The notes under the pieces: model-generated | Databases searched by the model: none | What the model saw: only the letters and a program-made list of their open reading frames with translations | What the model was told of the DNA's origin: nothing | Shown here: in pieces, positions 1 to 4,943 of the stretch | How positions within the stretch are numbered: the stretch's first letter is position 1 | Layout of the letters: each line of letters begins with the position of its first letter | Position numbers and translations under genes: made by a program | NCBI GenBank assembly: GCA_026991065.1 | Contig: JALXCG010000440.1 | Span: 1 to 5,929 of the forward strand | Source of the DNA: JALXCG01 sp026991065 [NCBI: Gemmatimonadota bacterium] | GTDB lineage: Bacteria; GCA-2686955 | Direction: 5' to 3' | DNA: 5,929 bases

Positions 1-100
1 GCTAAGTCCTTGAAAGGCAACCAGCCTTCCTGCGGACTCAGCGCCTTGATCTCGAAGCAGGCCCGAACACGGGGCTCGAAAGCCAATGCGCGACACGCTC
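1..100 (-). repeat. Left arm of the ~97-bp imperfect inverted repeat (may continue beyond the window)
   Basis: The reverse complement of this segment matches the plus strand from about 1194 to 1293 at about 89% identity (11 mismatches in 97). The match holds to within a few bases of position 1, where a 2-base gap may allow it to continue, so the outer boundary is not visible. The inner boundary lies near 97-100, at a 14-bp palindrome absent from the right arm. Both arms read through without stop codons in one frame on the repeat strand (RALAFE...ACFEIKA...GWLPFKD). No transposase or known insertion-sequence end is recognised. Confidence 0.85.
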
Positions 101-116
101 CTAGGAGCGCTGCGCA
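87..116 (-). terminator. Palindrome/stem-loop after the 322-residue gene
   Basis: A perfect 14-bp palindrome cgctcctaggagcg (96-109) lies about 25 nt after the stop at 135. Pairing extends outward through a small internal loop to TGCGC/GCGCA-type ends at 87-116. It could be a U-less terminator hairpin or a protein-binding site, since it has no T tract. It coincides with the inner edge of the left repeat arm. Confidence 0.3.
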
Positions 117-134
117 TCACACCGTAGCAATCGC

Positions 135-1103
135 CTATTCACAGCTGGATCGTGTCGGCATGAGCGCCGGGTAGATCATCTCCAACGTTGTGAAGAGCGT
201 GTTCAGGCTGGCTGATGTAACGGGGTGCCCGCCGCGGAGTAGAGCAGCGGCGCAGTTTTCCAGGCTCCGTAGAACCGAGAGCGGTGTCGCCAAGGTTGCA
301 AGCAGCAGGTCGCCCTGATAGCCGATCCAGGGAGGGTGGGAGATCGACATCCACTGTTTGAGCAGGATTGTGGCCATCTCCTCATGGAGGTCAGGCGGTA
401 TGTATGGGCCGAGTTGGGCCATGACCCGGAACCCAAGCCGAGTCGGCTTGGAATGCACGAGTCTGGAGATGACCTCAACTGCCCCTTCTCGATTCACCAG
501 CGGGTCCGGCCCAAGCACCGAGGCGATGCGATGGCAGACTGAGATGTTCACGTTTGCATCAGACAAAAGGGCAAGAAGTGAACTTTGTGCGTCCGTGTCG
601 ATCTGATCTCCGAGGAACTCGATGGCAGCCATCGCTTCGTCACCGATCCAGACCGCCTCAGTTGGGTCCAACGGATCGATGCCATCGAGCAGTGCCGACA
701 ATTGTTCTTCAAAACAGTGACGGGTGGTTCCCGGAGATGCCAGCCTGGCGGTAGCAAGAAGCGGCGTTTGTTCCCACGCCGGGTCTGGGTCCAGAGCAAC
801 TTTGATGTCAGCGAAGTCGTGGAGCAGCAACAACCTCGCCAGTGAAACCGGCGCCAGATCGGTCGCCAGTACCGCCCACCTGACAACTGGTTCCGCCGGC
901 CGGACGACTCTGCTCCAGAGCCACTGCTGTGCCCAGTCCATGCGAACATCAGGCGCGTGAATGCGCAGCCGCTGGCCGGGAACTGCGGCCGCGAGCGCGT
1001 CAATCCAGCGATCCGACGGAACGGTGTCCGTCCAGACCAGATCGATCGGCTCGCCGCACGTAGGCTCGGTGAGTACGTTCCCGGACGCTTGCACAGAAGT
1101 CAT
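135..1103 (-). CDS. Hypothetical protein of 322 residues, helical C-terminal half, between inverted repeats
   Basis: I do not recognise this protein. It has no signal peptide or convincing membrane segment, so it is probably cytoplasmic. Residues about 18-110 look mixed alpha/beta (PIDLVWTDTVPSDRW, VVRWAVLATDL, ARLLLLHDFADIKVAL). Residues about 150-310 are a series of amphipathic helices (EAMAAIEFLGDQI, SSLLALLSDANVN, GAVEVISRLVH, LGFRVMAQLGPY, EMATILLKQW, LENCAAALLRGG), compatible with an ARM/HEAT-like solenoid, though no repeat consensus is clear. Codon third positions are GC-rich like its neighbours, which supports real coding. ATG 1103 is chosen as the first start; the only purine-rich stretch, AAGGG, sits two bases before it, too close for a good ribosome binding site, so the true start is uncertain. 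The gene is bracketed by the inverted arms at 1-100 and 1197-1293, with a palindrome after the stop, so it may be the passenger of a repeat-bounded unit. Function unknown. Confidence 0.72.
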   Translation of the reverse strand: MTSVQASGNVLTEPTCGEPIDLVWTDTVPSDRWIDALAAAVPGQRLRIHAPDVRMDWAQQWLWSRVVRPAEPVVRWAVLATDLAPVSLARLLLLHDFADIKVALDPDPAWEQTPLLATARLASPGTTRHCFEEQLSALLDGIDPLDPTEAVWIGDEAMAAIEFLGDQIDTDAQSSLLALLSDANVNISVCHRIASVLGPDPLVNREGAVEVISRLVHSKPTRLGFRVMAQLGPYIPPDLHEEMATILLKQWMSISHPPWIGYQGDLLLATLATPLSVLRSLENCAAALLRGGHPVTSASLNTLFTTLEMIYPALMPTRSSCE

Positions 1104-1196
1104 AACCCTTGAGTCGACCGGGGATCAGTAGGAATTCAGTTCTCTGTGCGAAACAGTTGTGAAGCGCCGCCCGGGCTGTAAGTCATTGGTCAGGAG

Positions 1197-1293
1197 TCTG
1201 TCGCGCATTGGCTTTCGAGTCCCGTGTTTGGGCCTGTTTCGAGATCAAGGCGCCGCGTCCGCGGAACGGCTGGTTGCCTTTCAAAGACTTTTG
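1197..1293 (+). repeat. Right arm of a ~97-bp imperfect inverted repeat flanking the 322-residue gene
   Basis: Read on the plus strand, this segment aligns with the reverse complement of the window's first ~100 bases. From 1194 onward there are 86 identities in 97 positions without gaps; the longest exact block (tcgcgcattggctttcgag, 1201-1219) is near the inner end. The arm lies in the gap between the exported-protein stop and the start of the unrecognised gene. A 6-bp stem (GTTGCC 1273-1278, GGCAAC 1293-1298) sits at its outer end. The rest of the 1104-1382 gap shows nothing I can support. Confidence 0.85.
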
Positions 1294-1382
1294 GCAACGC
1301 AGAGATCGGCGCAGTGACAAGTGCGGGGCAACGGGAAGACAGTGTGCGATTGGCTCCCTGGGAAAGGGCGAAGCGAGCATTC

Positions 1383-2132
1383 CTAGTGCTGGTACTGGCT
1401 ACGCTCTGGACGCTGGAATCTGCGCGTGCGCTTGCTGGGGCGGCCACGGGTGGCCCGCCGCTTTCGGTCCGTCGCCGGGTGTGACACACGGCGCGGTTGC
1501 TGGAGCGCGTCTTGCCTCCATTTTGCCTCTACGCGATCGGGGTGCTTGTCGGCGAAACGCTGCAACGCTTTCGCATAGTGCGGGTATTGGGCGGAGCGAG
1601 CCAATACAAAGTGCGTACGAGCCGCCGAGTTCCACGCCTCATTGCGCCACTCGGGATGAGATTTCAGAATCTGCGCCTCTTCACGTGCCAAAGCCGGATC
1701 CTTGTGAGTTCTCTCTTCAAACCCCTCCCCTGCGTCGGTCATGCCGAGAATGGCACGAACTCTTCCAGGGTTTTTCTCGAGGCCACGAAGCGCGGAGCGC
1801 GCCGCCGCCGGATGACGCTCGTAGTAGTCCCCCGCGCGAGCAACGAGCCGCGGATTGCTGCGAAGCAGAGCGAGACGCTTTTCATGACTCTGAAAATACT
1901 CATAAGCCGCCCGCGCGCGCGCAGAATCGAACTCTTCAGGTGGAGCAACTCCGGTTTCCAAGGAACGGAGCAACTCCGGATGAGCCGCTATTTCGAGCGC
2001 GTACTCCCGTGCCGAGATTGGCCAAGTTGCGAGTGCACAGAGAAAGCCCTCCGCATCGGTGGCAGTAGCTGAAGGCGCAACGCTCCATATAAGAAACGCG
2101 GCGATCAGAAGATCTCGAAACTTTGAATGCAT
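1383..2132 (-). CDS. Exported helical-repeat protein with HP/NP motifs and an arginine-rich tail, function unknown
   Basis: The 249-residue product starts with a likely Sec signal peptide: basic MHSKFR, hydrophobic LLIAAFLIWSVA, then small residues APSATATDA with cleavage likely near residue 24-27. No lipobox cysteine is at the junction, so a periplasmic or secreted location is inferred. The mature part is helix-rich with recurring His-Pro or Asn-Pro turns at helix starts (HPEL 51, NPRL 93, HPAA 107, NPGR 121, HPEW 159, HPDR 197). This resembles uncharacterised exported proteins built of short 'xHPxL' helices; I know no function for them. Residues 211-249 form a tail with 12 Arg and 2 Lys against 2 acidic residues, which may be a nucleic-acid or polyanion-binding extension, or a frame-shifted end. 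ATG 2132 is chosen because the signal peptide begins there; the Shine-Dalgarno signal is weak. A promoter candidate precedes it, so it is probably transcribed on its own. Confidence 0.75.
   Translation of the reverse strand: MHSKFRDLLIAAFLIWSVAPSATATDAEGFLCALATWPISAREYALEIAAHPELLRSLETGVAPPEEFDSARARAAYEYFQSHEKRLALLRSNPRLVARAGDYYERHPAAARSALRGLEKNPGRVRAILGMTDAGEGFEERTHKDPALAREEAQILKSHPEWRNEAWNSAARTHFVLARSAQYPHYAKALQRFADKHPDRVEAKWRQDALQQPRRVSHPATDRKRRATRGRPSKRTRRFQRPERSQYQH
1942..1979. repeat. Two copies of GGAGCAACTCCGG 25 bp apart inside the exported-protein gene
   Basis: The 13-base sequence ggagcaactccgg occurs at 1942-1954 and 1967-1979; each contains the small inverted repeat GGAG-CAA-CTCC. 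The copies are 25 bp apart, not a multiple of three, so they encode different residues (PELLR and TGVAP) and do not reflect a protein repeat. A small local duplication is one explanation; coincidence in GC-rich coding DNA is another. Confidence 0.5.
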
Positions 2133-2178
2133 GGCAGATGACCCGTGTGGAGAATGGCTTGGTAGTGGTCAAAACGCA

Positions 2179-2206
2179 AGAATCATTCCACGCCTGGCTG
2201 TGTCAA
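2179..2206 (-). promoter_or_regulatory. Candidate sigma-70 promoter for the exported HP-repeat protein
   Basis: On the minus strand a perfect -35 box TTGACA (2206-2201) is followed after 16 bases by GATTCT (2184-2179), which matches TATAAT at three of six positions. The start codon is at 2132, giving a leader of about 40 nt. The -35 agrees with the specificity expected of the RpoD-type factor in this window; the -10 is weak, so this is a candidate only. Confidence 0.35.
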
Positions 2207-2298
2207 TCGCTCGAAACGGCCACCAGCTGCAGGTCTCGCCAGATATCGTAAGCTGTGGAACTACCGCCACATAGGCTCTTCACTAGGGTTTTCATTGC

Positions 2299-2315
2299 GC
2301 CCTATTCGACAGGGC
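2299..2315 (-). other. Short stem-loop after the DUF2064 gene
   Basis: GCCCTGT-CGA-ATAGGGC on the minus strand pairs over seven positions, one a G-T wobble, about 70 nt after the stop at 2386. It is short and has no T run, so it is only a weak terminator candidate. The rest of the 2133-2385 gap shows the promoter at 2179-2206 and nothing else I can support. Confidence 0.2.
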
Positions 2316-2385
2316 CACGGGAAGCCAGAGGATCGGCGGATTGCAGAAAGGACGCTCCTGTCTACAAAACGCTACACTTCCTTGC

Positions 2386-3093
2386 TCAGGAGGCAGGCGC
2401 CTCGCCTGTCCGAGCTTCAGCCGCTTGAGAAAGCAGGTGGACCAATTCGTGATCGGGCTGTCGGCGCATCAGCCGCCGATGCAATTCGCGCAGGCCCTTG
2501 GGATGGTCCACGTCCGCAAGAGGATCCAGGATAACTCGCTCGTAACCCAACTCTCTGATGTTGCTTTCTACCGTGGCCCGTACAGTGCGGCTGCGCCATG
2601 GGACCTTGCGGAGCAGTTTCATGGGTGGCACGCAGAGACCGAGGAGGTACAGGCCACCGTCCCGTGCGGGCCCTAGAACGACCGGAACGCCATCCCCCAG
2701 TAGGGCAAACGCGCGATGGAGGTGACGCGGACGCAGTTCAGCAACATCGCCCGGTATGGCAACCACGGGGGCGTAGCCGAGTGCCTGAATGCCAGCAATT
2801 GCACAGATCAGGCGCGCCCCGAAACCATCGCCGAAAACCGGTACGACTCGAATCCTGCGACTCCGTCCGATGACCGGTTCAACAACCTGCCGAAGACCGC
2901 GCTCCTGGTCCCCGGGAAGAATCAGGTCGACATCTGCATCAATGCCGCGAATCGCGACCAAGGTCGATTGCACGATCGTCCGATGGATATCTTCACTCTG
3001 CGCTCCCCACGACTTGACCTGAGCTTCTACCTGCGGCGCTCTGCAAAAAAGAAGCACGGCACGTGGCAGAAAAGGCAAGGTCAATTGCTGCAT
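2386..3093 (-). CDS. DUF2064 / TIGR04282-like glycosyltransferase-A fold protein, divergent
   Basis: The 235-residue product matches the DUF2064 family (GT-A fold, 'rSAM/selenodomain-associated transferase 1'). Members are about 200-240 residues and presumed cytoplasmic nucleotidyl- or glycosyltransferases whose substrate is mostly unknown. Visible family features are the first strand AVLLFCRAP (12-20), FGDGFGARL (87-95, usually QGDLGERL), VVAIPGDV (110-117, usually the metal-binding GSDCP/GTDCP), the hallmark GPARDGGLYLLG (141-152), VPW (164-166) and LADVDHPKGLREL (192-204). Two signatures are altered. The usual 'VPGRVKTRL' after FARAP is QVEAQVKSWG, losing the basic KTRL, and the CP of the DCP motif is replaced while its Asp remains. 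Enzyme activity may therefore be changed or lost. Usual partners (a family 2 glycosyltransferase, a radical SAM protein) are absent. The gene lies 111 nt after the sigma stop with no clear terminator between, so co-transcription is possible. Confidence 0.82.
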   Translation of the reverse strand: MQQLTLPFLPRAVLLFCRAPQVEAQVKSWGAQSEDIHRTIVQSTLVAIRGIDADVDLILPGDQERGLRQVVEPVIGRSRRIRVVPVFGDGFGARLICAIAGIQALGYAPVVAIPGDVAELRPRHLHRAFALLGDGVPVVLGPARDGGLYLLGLCVPPMKLLRKVPWRSRTVRATVESNIRELGYERVILDPLADVDHPKGLRELHRRLMRRQPDHELVHLLSQAAEARTGEAPAS

Positions 3094-3096
3094 GGG

Positions 3097-3102
3097 CTCC
3101 TC
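3097..3102 (-). promoter_or_regulatory. Ribosome binding site deciding the DUF2064 start
   Basis: The minus strand reads GAGGAG-CCC-ATG, with the ATG at 3093-3091. The GAGG core is five bases from the ATG. The only earlier in-frame start is TTG at 3153, which has no such site and would add 20 residues (MCERAPTIGSGQ...) unlike the family's N-terminus. Confidence 0.55.
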
Positions 3103-3204
3103 GCTTCCACCTTCGCGTTGGCCGCTCCCGATCGTGGGCGCCCGCTCACACAACAGGCGCGCGACGACGCCCCGGCGCGAACCTGAGGGAGAGTGCGGAG
3201 ACGA

Positions 3205-4581
3205 TCAGACTGCTTGCAGTTTTCGTATTTGGCGCAAGCTCTGAGATCGCGATGGATGGCGCAGCTTGCGCAGTGCCTTGGCTTCGATTTGACGGACACG
3301 CTCTCGAGTGAGCCCAAAAATACCACCTACTTCATCAAGTGTCTTGGGCTTCTGTCCGCCGAGACCAAAGCGCATCCGGACGACCATCTCTTCGCGGTCA
3401 TCAAGAGTTCGCAGTAGCCGCCCCATCTCCTCCCGCACCAGGGAACGCGAGACTCGCCGTGCGGGGGAATCTGCGCGCGTGTCTTCTATGAAATCGCCCA
3501 ACCGAGTGTCTTCCGACGAGCCCACCGGGCGGTCCAGAGAGACCGGCTCGAAGGACCCACGCATCACCTTGCGAACTCTCTCGATAGCCAGCCCGGATTG
3601 CTCGGCGATTTCGTGGACATCTGGCCTGCGTCCCAACTCTACTTCGAGAAGGCGGGACGCCTTGACAACCTTGTTGATCGATTCAGAGACGTGAACAGGA
3701 ACCCGAATCACCCTGCTCTGGTCGGCGATTGCACGCGTGATCGCCTGTCGAATCCACCATGTAGCGTAAGTAGAAAACTTATAGCCCTTGCGGTAGTCGA
3801 ATTTTTCTACGGCCTTCAAAAGACCGCGATTGCCCTCCTGAATCAGGTCGGAAAGCTCCAGCCCACGGTTACTGTATTTGTTGGCGATGGTGATCACGAG
3901 CCGAACATTGGCTTCCACCATTACTGCCTTTTCGCGCTCCATCGCACGCGCGTGTCGATCGTGCTCCTGAAGATCCCCCCGGAGTTGCTCAAGAGACCGC
4001 CCGATCTCTTCGGCAAGGGCAGGAAGTCCCCCAGAGAGAGCGTTCTCCGAAAGATTCAGGCGCTTGACTTCGCCGTTGAGTGGGCGGTCTCCAGCTACCG
4101 ATTCCATGACCACGAGTGCATCGCGGGTGCGCGCGACGATCTCGTCCACCCACTTCTTTTCGAGTGAGAGAAGCACTGCGATTCTCCCCGCTCGATTGGC
4201 GGCTTCGGCATCGACACCGATCGCCCTGTATTCCTCTTCCAGCCGTTCGAGTCGCTTGAGGAACTTCTCGGTCTGACGCTGCAGGATATCGTAGTAGTTG
4301 GGGCGCCAGGTAGGGATATCAAGGCGCGTGACACGGTCGACCTTCCGTTCAGCGGAACGAACCGTAGCACCAAGCTCCAATACCTGACGAATTGCGATTC
4401 GATTGCGAAAAATCGCCATGCGGCGGGCTCGATCTGCCCTTACTATTCTCTTGGCAATTCGAACTTCACCATCTTTGTCGAGTAGTTGGATTCTTCCCAT
4501 TTCGCGGAAGTAGATGCGAATCGGGTCATCGCAAAGGCCTGTTGGCGTGCTTGTGGCGTTCGAGTTGGTCGCTCTCTTCAA
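3205..4581 (-). CDS. rpoD: RNA polymerase sigma factor, sigma-70 family, RpoD type (group 1 or 2)
   Basis: Sigma subunit that guides RNA polymerase core to promoters and melts the -10 region. In the 458-residue form starting at TTG 4581, region 1.2 is at about 18-46 ([12 protein letters not shown]). A non-conserved, coiled-coil-like insert spans about 50-215. Region 2 is at about 224-290 ([39 protein letters not shown]), region 3 at about 291-368 ([14 protein letters not shown]), and region 4 at about 389-450 with helix-turn-helix [20 protein letters not shown]. The Gln/Thr pair that reads the -10 element and the RERxRQIE helix that reads the -35 element are conserved, so normal TTGACA/TATAAT specificity is expected. 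The frame extends upstream to GTG 4875 (556 residues), but the extra 98 residues look non-coding. The TTG form lacks region 1.1, so this could be the primary RpoD of a lineage with a short N-terminus or a group 2 alternative factor; the symbol names the family. The previous gene ends 362 bp upstream. Confidence 0.93.
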   Translation of the reverse strand: MKRATNSNATSTPTGLCDDPIRIYFREMGRIQLLDKDGEVRIAKRIVRADRARRMAIFRNRIAIRQVLELGATVRSAERKVDRVTRLDIPTWRPNYYDILQRQTEKFLKRLERLEEEYRAIGVDAEAANRAGRIAVLLSLEKKWVDEIVARTRDALVVMESVAGDRPLNGEVKRLNLSENALSGGLPALAEEIGRSLEQLRGDLQEHDRHARAMEREKAVMVEANVRLVITIANKYSNRGLELSDLIQEGNRGLLKAVEKFDYRKGYKFSTYATWWIRQAITRAIADQSRVIRVPVHVSESINKVVKASRLLEVELGRRPDVHEIAEQSGLAIERVRKVMRGSFEPVSLDRPVGSSEDTRLGDFIEDTRADSPARRVSRSLVREEMGRLLRTLDDREEMVVRMRFGLGGQKPKTLDEVGGIFGLTRERVRQIEAKALRKLRHPSRSQSLRQIRKLQAV

Positions 4582-4590
4582 CCGCTTCTC

Positions 4591-4595
4591 CCTCC
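4591..4595 (-). promoter_or_regulatory. Ribosome binding site deciding the sigma factor start
   Basis: The minus strand reads GGAGG followed by nine bases (GAGAAGCGG) and TTG at 4581-4579. This is a near-ideal Shine-Dalgarno sequence and spacing. No comparable site precedes the upstream GTG at 4875, and no ATG lies in frame before region 1.2. Confidence 0.6.
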
Positions 4596-4771
4596 GCGTG
4601 CTTCCGCGGCGATTCAGATTCTGGAAATGAACCGCCGGCGAAGCGATGAATCTGGCCGCATCGGCACGCGATATTTGGACCTGGAGGGGGAGCGACCACA
4701 GCAAAGATGAAGCCGCTCCCTTTTCAGTGGGCACTGACCAAAGAGCATTTTCCGTGCCGGGAAGTCTGGCT

Positions 4772-4814
4772 GCGAAAGGGGCCAGTTTTCGCGAAAAGAT
4801 GGCAAGACTTTCGC
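4772..4814. promoter_or_regulatory. Nested inverted repeats around TTTTCGCGAAAA (possible operator)
   Basis: A perfect 12-bp palindrome, ttttcgcgaaaa, occupies 4786-4797. It is enclosed by a second inverted pair, gcgaaag at 4772-4778 and ctttcgc at 4808-4814, so the half-site GCGAAA occurs four times in 43 bp with near-common symmetry (centres 4791.5 and 4793). Such an arrangement fits binding of a dimeric or tetrameric transcription factor upstream of the sigma gene, about 190-230 nt before the chosen start. The binding protein is not known to me; the role is inference from symmetry alone. Confidence 0.35.
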
Positions 4815-4877
4815 TTTGATCACGCGCAGGTGGTCTCCGGCTGTTGGATATTTCCCACTTGCTGGGGCAGAACACGC

Positions 4878-4912
4878 GCCGCGGCGTCCCTTCTCGGAAG
4901 GGGCACCGCGGC
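4878..4912 (-). terminator. Strong GC-rich stem-loop after the secreted-protein gene
   Basis: Two 16-base arms (4878-4893 and 4897-4912) pair around a 3-base loop. On the minus strand the arms read GCCGCGGTGCCCCTTC and GAAGGGACGCCGCGGC, with one mismatch (C/A) and one G-T pair. The hairpin starts 31 nt after the stop codon at 4944, where a transcription end or mRNA 3' stabiliser would sit. No run of T follows on the minus strand, so it is not a classic intrinsic terminator; it may be a U-less terminator or a processing/stability hairpin. It also separates the secreted-protein gene from the sigma gene. Confidence 0.5.
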
Positions 4913-4943
4913 TCATGAAGGGGAAATCTGTGCCGTTACCGGC

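Larger units (their letters stand above)
4582..4943. other. 362-bp intergenic region upstream of the sigma factor gene
   Basis: No convincing gene lies here. The sigma reading frame stays open through 4581-4875, but the encoded residues match no sigma region and there is no ribosome binding site at its GTG (4875). The region holds the stem-loop at 4878-4912, nested inverted repeats at 4772-4814 and the GGAGG at 4591-4595. I could not pick a clear -35/-10 pair for the sigma gene. Confidence 0.6.

Noticed and set aside
1-1293. Inverted repeat as an assembly chimera or integron attC pair
   Set aside because: About 11% divergence between arms is too much for an assembly palindrome, and attC sites are directly oriented with an internal core structure not seen here.
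1208-2068. Long plus-strand open frame (286 residues) overlapping the exported-protein gene
   Set aside because: It is antisense to the signal-peptide gene, begins inside the right repeat arm, has a low-complexity Arg/Pro/Ser-rich product and no ribosome binding site; a GC-rich shadow frame.
3094-3153. TTG start at 3153 for the DUF2064 gene
   Set aside because: The extra residues are not family-like and no ribosome binding site precedes it; ATG 3093 has GAGGAG just upstream.
3598-4167. Plus-strand open frame of 189 residues
   Set aside because: It is wholly antisense to the conserved sigma factor, whose motifs prove the minus-strand frame is the coding one.
4582-4875. N-terminal extension of the sigma factor from GTG 4875
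   Set aside because: It has no sigma region 1.1 similarity, no ribosome binding site, and contains palindromic regulatory-looking DNA; TTG 4581 has GGAGG nine bases upstream.
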